Below are positions 1-7,800 of a DNA stretch of 10,178 bases, piece by piece (the stretch's first letter is position 1; each line of letters begins with the position of its first letter). The notes below the pieces were generated by a model. The model had not been told where the DNA came from. It worked only from the letters and a program-made list of their open reading frames with translations, and ran no database searches. This DNA comes from Bacillota bacterium. Its GTDB lineage: Bacteria; Bacillota; Clostridia; Christensenellales; SZUA-584. Both the position numbers and the translations under genes were made by a program. The stretch lies in contig JAEWWC010000087.1 of the NCBI GenBank assembly GCA_023396555.1, forward strand, positions 1-10,178, written 5' to 3'.

Positions 1-327
1 ACGGCGTTTACGCTCAAGACGCACGCCGTCAGCATCGCGGAGCGGACGCGGCTGGCCAACGCGCGGTTTTTCGGCGGGGACCCGCAGCAGGTGCCCGGAA
101 GGGCCGTCACGATGGGCATCGGCAACATCATGGGCGCGCGCAGCATCGTGCTGCTCGTGTCGGGCCGCAGCAAGGCGGATATATTGCGCCGTTCCTTCTC
201 GGGCGACGTGACGCCGCAGGTGCCCGCGTCGGTGCTGCAGCTGCATCAGGACGTGACGGTGATTGCCGACCGCGAGGCGGCGGACGCGTTTGCGGATGAG
301 CCGCTCAGCGCCGTATTTACAGCGTGA
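1..327 (+). CDS. nagB: Glucosamine-6-phosphate deaminase, C-terminal part (5' end outside window)
   Basis: This is the C-terminal 108 codons of a NagB-family protein, open from the first base and ending in TGA at 325-327. NagB converts glucosamine-6-phosphate to fructose-6-phosphate and ammonia in the cytoplasm, feeding amino sugars into glycolysis. The recognisable blocks are an H-A-V-S-I-A-E stretch, TRLANARFF, then QVPGRAV and TMGIGNIMGA, followed by the LLVSGRSKA strand and a late LQLH motif. These match the order seen in E. coli NagB (TRIANSRFF, VPKYALTVGVG, LQLH). The deaminase assignment is from family knowledge; catalytic residues in the N-terminal part lie outside the window. The kinase gene follows after 34 nt, so read-through transcription is likely. 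A sugar-phosphate isomerase or lactonase of the same fold is possible but less likely given the TRxANxRFF block. Confidence 0.88.
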   Translation, partial: TAFTLKTHAVSIAERTRLANARFFGGDPQQVPGRAVTMGIGNIMGARSIVLLVSGRSKADILRRSFSGDVTPQVPASVLQLHQDVTVIADREAADAFADEPLSAVFTA

Positions 328-357
328 TTGAAAAGCGGCCTTCGGAGGTGGTATAAT
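328..357 (+). promoter_or_regulatory. Sigma-A-type promoter overlapping the kinase translation start
   Basis: TTGAAA at 328-333 and a perfect TATAAT at 352-357 are separated by 18 bp, directly after the nagB stop. Transcription would begin at about 362-366, on or just past the ATG at 362. The Shine-Dalgarno sequence of that ATG (344-350) would then be missing from this transcript. A TATAAT is unlikely by chance in this GC-rich stretch, but promoter activity is inferred. Confidence 0.5.
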
Positions 358-361
358 CGCG

Positions 362-2137
362 ATGACAGCGACAACACATTCTGCCGGAGGTGCAGCCGGA
401 TTGCGCAAATCTCCCAAGAACGGTTTCTCGTTAAAATGGGGCCTGGTGGCCATTATGGCGATATGCTGGGTGGTGCCGATAACGGCGATACTGCTCTATT
501 CCAGCTATACGCTAAACAACAACGTGCAGGACCGCTTGCGCGATACCATCGCTACCAGCGTAAACATCGCTTTTCAGCAGACGCAGGACAACATCAGCGG
601 CGCGATGGCGGCCTCGCGCGAAAGCTCATATAACGACACCATCAACGATGCTTACAGGCAGTACCTCGACGACAAGGATCACGTTGCGCTGTACAGCACT
701 GTGAACTCATATCTACTGCAGCAGTACGGCTACGACGACAACTTCAACGCCACGCTGCTGTTTTTTACCGCTGAGCCGGATACCATCTATTATGTCAGCA
801 ACCGCACCGATTCGCGCGAGATTGACAGCCTCAAGCAATATCAGAACAGCTTTCACAGCCGCGTACTGGAGATATATCCCCAAATGGGCACGCAGATACG
901 TTTTTTGAATGAAGGGAACCGGCTCTACATGGTGCGCAACATCATGGACAGCCGTTTTCAGCCGTACGCTGTGATCGTGATGGAGTGCGACCAGAACGTA
1001 TTGTATGAGAGCATCCGCAGCATCGTGTGGGTGCAGCGCGCCGCTGTGGATATTGACGACAACACGTATGTGGTGACGGGCGAGGACGGCAACTGGACGG
1101 AAGGCGGGGACGGCATCTGGTTTGACGCCAAAAGCAGCCTGTATACGATACGGGAGTCCGCGAAGCTGTCCGGGCATAAGCTGCGACTGAGCGTGGTTTC
1201 GGACAGCGCGCTGCTGACGGATGAGCTGCCTGATTTTGTGAACCTGCTGCCGCTGATGGCGATTTTCGGCGTGCTGCTGTTTATGCTGGTGTTGTGGGCT
1301 TACTATCATTATGTGTCTAACCCGATGGACGCGCTGGTGCACGCGGCGGGGCGTATGGAGTCGGGCGAGCGCGGGTACACCGTTAAGGCGCTGCCGGGCA
1401 GCCGTGAGTTCCGCTATCTGACGGAGCGCTTCAACGGCATGTCGGCGCAGCTCAAATACCAGTTTGAGCGCAACAATGAGGAACAGCTGGCGCTGCAGGA
1501 CGCGCGCGTCAGCGCACTGCGCTCCCAGATCAACCCGCACTTCCTCAACAACACGCTGGAAGCGATATCGTGGGCGGCCCGCATGGCGGAGGACACCAAG
1601 GTGTGCCGCATGATCGAGGCGCTGTCCACGATGCTGGACGCCGCGATGGCGCGCGGCGGGCGGGCGCGGGACACCGTAAAACAGGAGTTGGTGTACGCGG
1701 CCGCATACCTGTACATACTGTCCGAGCGGCTGGGCGACCGGCTGACGATACGCAAGGAGATTGCGCCGGAGACGCTGAATGCGCTGGTGCCCTGCCTGAT
1801 ACTGCAGCCCATCGTCGAGAACGCTTTCGACCACGGCATCGCGTTGCAGCAGCGCGGCGAAATCGTGATCCGGACGCGCATACAGCAGGACGTGCTGGTC
1901 ATCGAAGTGGAAAACGACGGGCACATGACCGAGGCGGACAAGAGGAAAGTATCGCGCCTGCTCGACTGGGACGGCAACGATGGCGGTGACGACAGCCGCG
2001 AATACATCGGCATTCGCAACGTCAACCGGCGGCTGAAGATACTCTACGGCGAGGACGGCGAGCTGTCCATCGCACAGGCGGGGGAACGCCGCGTGCTGGC
2101 CCGTATCGTGATACCGCATGTGGAGTATGATCAATAG
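362..2137 (+). CDS. YesM-like membrane sensor histidine kinase
   Basis: This 591-residue protein is probably the sensor partner of the AraC-type response regulator at 5529-6278. Residues 25-48 form the first membrane segment, 49-292 an extracytoplasmic sensing region (cache-like by position and size), and 293-316 the second membrane segment. A HAMP linker follows at about 317-370. The His_kinase domain has the SQINPHFLNNTLE motif with phospho-acceptor H393. The ATPase domain shows the N box IVENAFDHG (N487), a VENDG block at 516-520 and a GIRNVNRRL G box from 550. This NPHFLxNTLE architecture is typical of YesM/LytS-type kinases that control sugar uptake. ATG 362 has GGAGGTG at 344-350. A second GGAGGTG at 386-392 precedes TTG 401, which would remove 13 residues and leave a conventional basic N-terminus before the first membrane helix. 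The ligand cannot be read from sequence. Confidence 0.93.
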   Translation: MTATTHSAGGAAGLRKSPKNGFSLKWGLVAIMAICWVVPITAILLYSSYTLNNNVQDRLRDTIATSVNIAFQQTQDNISGAMAASRESSYNDTINDAYRQYLDDKDHVALYSTVNSYLLQQYGYDDNFNATLLFFTAEPDTIYYVSNRTDSREIDSLKQYQNSFHSRVLEIYPQMGTQIRFLNEGNRLYMVRNIMDSRFQPYAVIVMECDQNVLYESIRSIVWVQRAAVDIDDNTYVVTGEDGNWTEGGDGIWFDAKSSLYTIRESAKLSGHKLRLSVVSDSALLTDELPDFVNLLPLMAIFGVLLFMLVLWAYYHYVSNPMDALVHAAGRMESGERGYTVKALPGSREFRYLTERFNGMSAQLKYQFERNNEEQLALQDARVSALRSQINPHFLNNTLEAISWAARMAEDTKVCRMIEALSTMLDAAMARGGRARDTVKQELVYAAAYLYILSERLGDRLTIRKEIAPETLNALVPCLILQPIVENAFDHGIALQQRGEIVIRTRIQQDVLVIEVENDGHMTEADKRKVSRLLDWDGNDGGDDSREYIGIRNVNRRLKILYGEDGELSIAQAGERRVLARIVIPHVEYDQ

Positions 2138-2140
2138 TTG

Positions 2141-2167
2141 GCAACGAAGAACAACAAACAGCAACCA
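2141..2167 (+). promoter_or_regulatory. Candidate activator site: 20-bp-spaced direct repeat
   Basis: GCAACGA at 2141-2147 and GCAACCA at 2161-2167 are direct repeats two helical turns apart, just after the kinase stop and just upstream of the TATAAT at 2198-2203. AraC-family activators commonly bind two direct half-sites about 20-21 bp apart next to the -35 region. The YesN-like regulator in this cluster is the natural candidate. The repeats are seen; binding is inferred. Confidence 0.35.
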
Positions 2168-2197
2168 CGGGTATATGTGTATCTCCAGCATATCTTC

Positions 2198-2203
2198 TAT
2201 AAT
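2198..2203 (+). promoter_or_regulatory. -10 element of the binding-protein gene promoter
   Basis: A perfect TATAAT lies 62 bp before the binding-protein ATG. No recognisable -35 hexamer lies 16-19 bp upstream (2173-2181 reads ATATGTGTA). A good -10 with no -35 is what an activator-dependent promoter looks like. The transcript would start near 2210 with a leader of about 55 nt. Confidence 0.42.
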
Positions 2204-2265
2204 GCTTTTATGGGCTGATCAATTGCCCGCTTGTCCCATTCAAAATTTTTCGGAGGAAAAGCTAT

Positions 2266-3603
2266 ATGAAAAAGACCATTGCATTCCTGCTGGTTCTGTT
2301 GATGGCTGCAGCAGCTTTTGCCGGCTGCACCGCGAAAGCCCCCGAACCGGAACAGACCGAAGCGCCTGCTGAAGCAACCGAAAGCGTCAGCGCTCCGGCA
2401 GAGGAACCGGCTGAGGCTCCTGTCGAGATCACGGTGGTGACCTCTTACGGCGGCGACGACGGCAACCGCGGCAACTATGAAAACGCAATCGCCGGCTATG
2501 AAGCGGCGACGGGCAACAAGGTTCAGGACGCTTCCGCGACTTCCAACGAGGAGTGGAAGGCCAAGGTTATGGCCGACTTTGAAACGGGTACAGAGCCTGA
2601 CGTGCTGTTCTACTTCCTCGGTTCCGACGCCAACCCGATCATCGAAGCGGACAAGGTTGTCTCTCTGGAAGAGATCCGCGCCGAATATCCGGATTATGCG
2701 GGCAACATGAAGGAAGACATGCTGGTTCCGTCGACTGTGGACGACACGGTTTACGCGGTTCCTTCCACAGGCTACTGGGAAAGCCTGTTCGTGAACACCA
2801 AGGTGCTGGAAGCGGCGGGCGTTGCGGTGCCGGGCGCGGACTACACCTGGGATCAGTTCCTGACAGACTGCCAGAAGGTGAAGGATGCGGGTTACACGCC
2901 GGTTGCGGTTTCGCTGCAGGAAGTTCCCCACTACTGGTTTGAGTTTACCACATACAACAACGGCAATACAGCCAACCATCTGGATGTGCCGGCTTCCGCG
3001 ACGGATGCCGCCGGTGCAATCTGGTCCAAGGGCTTTGACGATCTGAAACAGCTCTATGACAAGGGATTCCTGCCCGAGAACACGCTGACGGCGACTGACG
3101 CTGAGACGGTTCAGCTGATGGTGGACGGCGATGCGGCGTTCCTGATCGACGGCTCCTGGAAGGTAGGCTTCTTCGTGGAGAACGCGGCTGATCATCTGGG
3201 CGACTACAAGCTGGCCTATGTACCCGGCAAGGGCGAGAGAAAAGCAACCGATATCATCGGCGGCATCTCGATGGGCTACTACATCACCCGTCAGGCGTGG
3301 GAAGACCCGGCTAAGCGCGACGCGGCTGTGAAGTTCGTGGAATATCTGACGAGGGATGAGGTACTTTCCACATTTGTGACCACCGAAGTCACGGCGCTCA
3401 AGAATGGCGCGAAGCCCTCGGGCCTCAACGAGATACAGCAGTCGGCAGCCGATATGTGCGGCGGCGTGACGAGCCTCGTGGGCGCTGTGCAGGATCTGTT
3501 GACATCCGAGGCGCGTGCTGACCTGTTCGGGAACGTCAAGAACATCGTGACGGGCGGCAAGACATTTGCGGATGCGCTCGCCTCCGCGCTGGCTCTCAAC
3601 TAG
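2266..3603 (+). CDS. CUT1-type sugar ABC transporter substrate-binding lipoprotein
   Basis: This 445-residue secreted lipoprotein would capture a sugar outside the membrane and deliver it to the two permeases encoded downstream. The signal peptide has basic K2-K3, a hydrophobic core and the lipobox AFAGC with C21 as the lipidated cysteine. Residues 22-52 are an Ala/Pro/Glu-rich flexible tether. The SBP_bac_1 fold starts at ITVVTSYGG (55-63). Family-typical stretches are EPDVLFYF (110-117), VPSTGYWESLFVNTKVLEAAGV (165-186) and GDAAFLIDGSW (288-298); the last is characteristic of CUT1 binding proteins. The length fits the family. ATG 2266 has a clear GGAGG at 2252-2256. Ligand identity is unknown; the nagB neighbour makes an amino sugar or oligosaccharide a reasonable guess. 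A hairpin after the stop may protect this message segment. Confidence 0.93.
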   Translation: MKKTIAFLLVLLMAAAAFAGCTAKAPEPEQTEAPAEATESVSAPAEEPAEAPVEITVVTSYGGDDGNRGNYENAIAGYEAATGNKVQDASATSNEEWKAKVMADFETGTEPDVLFYFLGSDANPIIEADKVVSLEEIRAEYPDYAGNMKEDMLVPSTVDDTVYAVPSTGYWESLFVNTKVLEAAGVAVPGADYTWDQFLTDCQKVKDAGYTPVAVSLQEVPHYWFEFTTYNNGNTANHLDVPASATDAAGAIWSKGFDDLKQLYDKGFLPENTLTATDAETVQLMVDGDAAFLIDGSWKVGFFVENAADHLGDYKLAYVPGKGERKATDIIGGISMGYYITRQAWEDPAKRDAAVKFVEYLTRDEVLSTFVTTEVTALKNGAKPSGLNEIQQSAADMCGGVTSLVGAVQDLLTSEARADLFGNVKNIVTGGKTFADALASALALN

Positions 3604-3625
3604 TCATTGATCTCCCAATAACAAA

Positions 3626-3667
3626 TGTGAAATGAGGGGCTGCCCCCGGGTAGCCTTTCATTTTACA
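3626..3667 (+). promoter_or_regulatory. Intercistronic RNA hairpin after the binding-protein gene
   Basis: Bases 3626-3641 pair with 3652-3667 around a 10-nt loop (3642-3651), giving an uninterrupted 16-bp stem in plus-strand RNA that includes three G-U wobbles (3629/3664, 3636/3657, 3637/3656). There is no following T tract and the permease gene continues 17 nt later, so this is more likely a stabiliser or partial attenuator than a full terminator. Such hairpins after binding-protein genes (for example between malE and malF) are known to raise binding-protein levels over permease levels. A local GGGG/CCCC pairing could compete. Confidence 0.65.
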
Positions 3668-3684
3668 AAAAAGGCGGTAGCAAA

Positions 3685-4575
3685 ATGAATTCGCCTCTGT
3701 ACAAGAAAAAATGGCCGCTCCTGTTGTTTTTGATACCGGCCTTTGCATTCCTTATAATTTTCCTGTTCTACCCGTTTGTGCAGAATATCGTCAACAGCTT
3801 CTTTAATATTTCCGGGCTGGGGACGGCTGCCCAGGGTGTGAACGAGCCGTGGCATCAGAACTTCGAAAAGATGTTCCAGGACCCCAGCATGTGGACGTCC
3901 ATCAAGAACTCGCTGATACTGACGGGCTGCACGATCGTTTTCCAGGTGGGCATAGCGCTTTTGCTGGCGCTGCTGGTGGACCGGATCAAGGTGGGCGCGA
4001 AGCTGTTCCGGACGGTTTACTTCTTTCCCATCGTGATCAGCGCGACGGCGCTGGGGCTGCTGTTCAACCTGATATTCCTGTTCAAGGGCGGCATGCTCAA
4101 CCAGATGCTGCAGAACTGGTTCGGCGCGACGGGCAACATCGACTGGAAGGACGCAGATCATTTTCTCGCGACAATGCTGATGCCCGTTATGTGGCAGTAC
4201 GTGGGTTTCTATTTCGTCATCATCGTGACCGGGCTGAACAATATCTCGCCCGAGGTGTATGAGGCGGCCGAGCTGGACGGCGCGCAGGGGCTCAAACGCA
4301 CGTGGTATATCACTTTGCCGCTGCTGCGCAACGTGCTGTGCACCTGCCTGGTGCTGGGCATCACCGGCGCTCTCAAGGTGTTCGACCTGCCGTGGGTGAT
4401 GATGGGCGAAGGCATACCGATGGACCAGTCGTGGCTGTTGGGCACATACATGTATGATCAGGCGTTCATACGCGGCGACGTGGACTACGCCTCGGCCATC
4501 GCGGTGCTGATCGTGATACTGGGCGTGATATTCGCGCTGGTCGCCAACAAGGTGTTCCGGCAGAAGGATTATTGA
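3685..4575 (+). CDS. Sugar ABC transporter permease, MalF/UgpA-like
   Basis: This 296-residue integral membrane protein is one half of the transport channel. Six hydrophobic segments are visible at about residues 10-32, 73-97, 109-132, 160-184, 215-235 and 268-290. The EAA loop that docks on the ATPase is at 193-212, reading EAAELDGA and then TWYITLP (E193, D198, G199, P212). Unlike E. coli MalF it lacks the extra N-terminal membrane segments and large periplasmic loop; its size matches the short LacF/UgpA-type permeases. The ATG at 3685 has only a modest purine-rich site (AAGGCGG near 3670-3676). It follows the 3626-3667 hairpin, consistent with lower expression than the binding protein. The second permease gene starts 17 nt after its stop. 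Confidence 0.93.
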   Translation: MNSPLYKKKWPLLLFLIPAFAFLIIFLFYPFVQNIVNSFFNISGLGTAAQGVNEPWHQNFEKMFQDPSMWTSIKNSLILTGCTIVFQVGIALLLALLVDRIKVGAKLFRTVYFFPIVISATALGLLFNLIFLFKGGMLNQMLQNWFGATGNIDWKDADHFLATMLMPVMWQYVGFYFVIIVTGLNNISPEVYEAAELDGAQGLKRTWYITLPLLRNVLCTCLVLGITGALKVFDLPWVMMGEGIPMDQSWLLGTYMYDQAFIRGDVDYASAIAVLIVILGVIFALVANKVFRQKDY

Positions 4576-4592
4576 GGGGGAGGGGAAGACGG

Positions 4593-5486
4593 ATGGATAA
4601 AAAAGCATCGGCGGCGCGTATCCAGCGCCGGGGAAAGTTCTCGCTCTCCCGATTGTTCACCTATCTGATACTGACGTTCTGGGGCGTCACCACGGTATAT
4701 CCGTTCCTGTGGGTCATCATCAACTCGTTCCGCGTGAAGGGCGAGATACGCTCGGATTCGTTCTCGATACCGTGGCCATGGCAGCCCAACTTCACGCTGG
4801 ACAATTATCAGGTGGCGGCACAGCGCTCGGACTTCTTCAAGGCGTACACCAACAGCCTCGTGATATCGCTGGCGGTGACGGTGGTCGTCGTGGTGCTGGC
4901 GGGATTGGCGGCTTACGGTCTGGTGCGCTACAACTTCCGCGGCAAGAAAATCGTCTACGGTCTGGTGATCGCGAGCATGATGTTTCCGGTGTTCTCCACC
5001 ATCATACCGGTGTTTCGCATGGAAGCGATGTGGGGCATCGCGAGCACGGGCGACCGCTGGCTGTCCGTACTATCGGTGATATTGCCGCAGATCGCGGGGA
5101 ACCTGTCGTTCTCGACCATCGTGCTGATGGGCTTCATACGCTCCATACCCGTGGAGCTGGAGGAATCCGCCTATATTGACGGCTGCGGGCCGGTGGGCAT
5201 CTATTTCAAGATCATCATGCCCGTGGCGCGGCCCTCGTTTGCGACGGTGGCGATATTCTCGTTCCTGTGGTCGTACAACGACCTGTTTACGCAGATGTTC
5301 TTCCTGCGGTACCCCGACGAGCGCACGATCACGCTGCTGCTCAACGAGATCAGCTCGCAGGCGGGCGTTAACTACGGCTTGATGGCCGCTTCGGTGGTGC
5401 TCGTGGTGGTGCCGGTGCTCGTCGTCTACGTGCTGCTGCAAAAAAATATAATCAAAGGGCTTACGGTGGGCGCGATAAAGGGTTAA
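4593..5486 (+). CDS. Sugar ABC transporter permease, MalG/UgpE-like
   Basis: This 297-residue inner-membrane protein forms the second half of the channel. Its six membrane segments fall at about residues 21-45, 86-110, 119-142, 157-181, 213-234 and 265-282. The EAA loop is at 190-210, with EESAYIDGCG and FKIIMP (D196, G197, P210). The C-terminus reads GLTVGAIKG, close to the GLTxGAxKG ending common to MalG-type CUT1 permeases. I chose ATG 4593 because a purine-rich AGGGGGAGGGG run sits just upstream. The open frame extends to a TTG at 4572 that overlaps the previous stop, but its own Shine-Dalgarno is poor and it would only add seven arginine-rich residues. About 11 of 27 isoleucine codons are AUA by hand count, high for so GC-rich a gene. 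Confidence 0.93.
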   Translation: MDKKASAARIQRRGKFSLSRLFTYLILTFWGVTTVYPFLWVIINSFRVKGEIRSDSFSIPWPWQPNFTLDNYQVAAQRSDFFKAYTNSLVISLAVTVVVVVLAGLAAYGLVRYNFRGKKIVYGLVIASMMFPVFSTIIPVFRMEAMWGIASTGDRWLSVLSVILPQIAGNLSFSTIVLMGFIRSIPVELEESAYIDGCGPVGIYFKIIMPVARPSFATVAIFSFLWSYNDLFTQMFFLRYPDERTITLLLNEISSQAGVNYGLMAASVVLVVVPVLVVYVLLQKNIIKGLTVGAIKG

Positions 5487-5528
5487 TCTATACATGGGGC
5501 GACCCGAAAACTACGATCCGGAGGCGTT

Positions 5529-6278
5529 ATGTATAAGGTTGTACTCATAGACGACGAAGCGATCATCGTGGAGGGCCTGAAAAAGGTTGTGGACTGGCAG
5601 GGTTACGGCTGTGAGGTGGTGGACACCGCGTTCAGCGCGGCGGGCGGCTCGGCGGCAATACGCGCGCACGCACCCGATATCATATTCACCGATATCAAGA
5701 TGCCCGATACCGACGGCATGACGATGCTGGCCGGACTGCGCAGCGAGTTCCCCGATATGCAGATCACGGTGCTCACCGGATACCGCGATTTCGAGTACGC
5801 GCAGGAGGCGATCCGGCTGGGGGTGACCCGGCTGCTGCTGAAGCCGTCGCGCATGGACGAGATCAGCGAGGCGATGCGGACGATGCTGGCCAATCTGGAG
5901 AAAGCGGCGGACAATGCCCGGCAGGAGACGGTGCTCGTGGATGAGCAGCGTTGCGCCAATAGCTTCATCGTGCGGCAGGCGCTCAGCTTCATCGAAGAGC
6001 ACCACGCAGAGAAATTTACACTGCAGGAGATCGCTGATCATTGCTACGTATCGCAGTGGCACCTCTCCAAGCTGCTCAACAAGCACACGGACAGGAGCTT
6101 CTACGATTTGCTGAACGCGGCGCGCATGCGGGCAGCCAAGAAGCTGCTGGAGGACCCGAGCCTCAAGATCAGTGACATCTGTGAGCGTGTGGGATATGCG
6201 GACATCGGGCACTTCTCCCGCGTTTTCAAGAAGACGGAGGGCGTGAGCGCCAACGAATACCGTAACCGGCTGCACTGA
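5529..6278 (+). CDS. YesN-like response regulator (REC plus AraC-type HTH)
   Basis: This 249-residue cytoplasmic transcription regulator is probably phosphorylated by the kinase at 362-2137. The receiver domain covers about residues 1-122 with the acidic pair D8-D9, phospho-acceptor D55 in FTDIKMPDTDG, T83 and K105, so all residues expected for phosphorylation are present. An AraC/XylS DNA-binding domain occupies about 148-249: first helix-turn-helix at FTLQEIADHCYVSQWHLSKLL, second at ISDICERVGYADIGHFSRVFKK, closing with the usual GVSANEYR. The protein is compact; many YesN proteins carry a long linker between the domains that is missing here. GGAGG at 5520-5524 supports ATG 5529. The likely target is the binding-protein promoter near 2141-2203. 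Confidence 0.93.
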   Translation: MYKVVLIDDEAIIVEGLKKVVDWQGYGCEVVDTAFSAAGGSAAIRAHAPDIIFTDIKMPDTDGMTMLAGLRSEFPDMQITVLTGYRDFEYAQEAIRLGVTRLLLKPSRMDEISEAMRTMLANLEKAADNARQETVLVDEQRCANSFIVRQALSFIEEHHAEKFTLQEIADHCYVSQWHLSKLLNKHTDRSFYDLLNAARMRAAKKLLEDPSLKISDICERVGYADIGHFSRVFKKTEGVSANEYRNRLH

Positions 6279-6323
6279 CGCCGGGGACAATGCCCTTTTT
6301 CGTAAAACATATATGCATAATGT

Positions 6324-6381
6324 AAGGAGGTACGGCTGCCGGGATATCTTGAATTGATGTCCGGGACAAAGCCGGCAGATT
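6324..6381 (+). promoter_or_regulatory. Structured ribosome-binding leader of the ATPase gene
   Basis: The only strong Shine-Dalgarno sequence, AAGGAGG at 6324-6330, lies 51 nt before ATG 6382, with no ATG, GTG or TTG at normal spacing behind it and an in-frame stop at 6355-6357. CTGCCGG at 6336-6342 is a perfect complement of CCGGCAG at 6372-6378. Inside, 6343-6348 can pair with 6356-6361 (one G-U) around a 7-nt loop. Folding out 6336-6378 leaves 5 nt plus 3 nt between Shine-Dalgarno and ATG, an optimal spacing of 8. A third CCGG at 6361-6364 offers alternative pairings. Sequence and complementarity are seen; the mechanism is inferred. Confidence 0.55.
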
Positions 6382-7551
<1,170 letters not shown>

Positions 7552-7574
7552 AGATGTGATGGAGAATACTGCGG

Positions 7575-7598
7575 GGGTCTGATTGAACGATCAGGCTC
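7575..7598 (+). terminator. Hairpin downstream of the ATPase gene, possible 3' end structure
   Basis: Bases 7575-7585 can pair with 7588-7598 in plus-strand RNA (11 potential pairs including three G-U), though the innermost pairs must open to form a loop. It begins 23 nt after the operon's last stop codon. No T tract follows, so it is not a canonical intrinsic terminator; it may be a processed or Rho-type 3' end. It could also be the first unit of the hairpin chain that follows. Confidence 0.35.
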
Positions 7599-7620
7599 AG
7601 CTTGATGACAAACCCATTTC

Positions 7621-7796
7621 CAGGGGCGCTGCCCCCGGACCTCCGCCACTTTTCTTGAAGAAAAGTGGGAAAAGACATATGAAAATGCCATACTTATGGC
7701 ATTTTCAGTGGGATTCTCAAGGGACTCATCCCTTGAGCGGTAGTGTGGAGGCCGAGCCTCCACGGTCTTAGACCTTTGTCAGCAGTCTGGGGACTG
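7621..7796. repeat. Composite palindromic repeat between convergent genes
   Basis: At least seven inverted repeats follow one another with gaps of 0 to 19 bp. They are GGGGC-GCT-GCCCC (7623-7635), an 11-bp-arm palindrome (7646-7668), a 13-bp-arm perfect palindrome (7680-7707), CTCAAGGGA/TCCCTTGAG (7716-7737), GTGGAGGC/GCCTCCAC (7745-7763), GGTCT-T-AGACC (7764-7774) and CAGTC-TGGG-GACTG (7783-7796). The block lies between the ATPase and adenine deaminase stops. Arms are perfect on both strands, so either transcript would fold. From memory, similar mosaics recur between genes in Clostridia, so a dispersed repeat acting as a two-way transcript end is my preferred reading. A 62-codon open frame at 7583-7771 across it is not credible as a gene. 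Confidence 0.7.
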
Positions 7797-7800
7797 ATGC

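Noticed and set aside
713..2191. Minus-strand open frame of 492 codons opposite the kinase gene
   Set aside because: It is fully antisense to a well-supported gene. Its translation is His/Arg/Gln-rich without recognisable domains, as expected for a codon-bias shadow in GC-rich DNA.
2197..3195. Minus-strand open frame of 332 codons opposite the binding-protein gene
   Set aside because: Antisense shadow with no motif, and it runs through the proposed promoter and signal-peptide region of a real gene.
6283..6300. Possible intrinsic terminator after the response regulator (short GC stem then TTTTT)
   Set aside because: The stem has only three G-C pairs and one G-U, too weak for efficient termination; at most an attenuator.
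7583..7771. 62-codon plus-strand frame across the palindromic repeat
   Set aside because: The translation (for example GAAPGPPPLFLKKSGKR) only reflects the inverted-repeat DNA, and there is no ribosome binding site.
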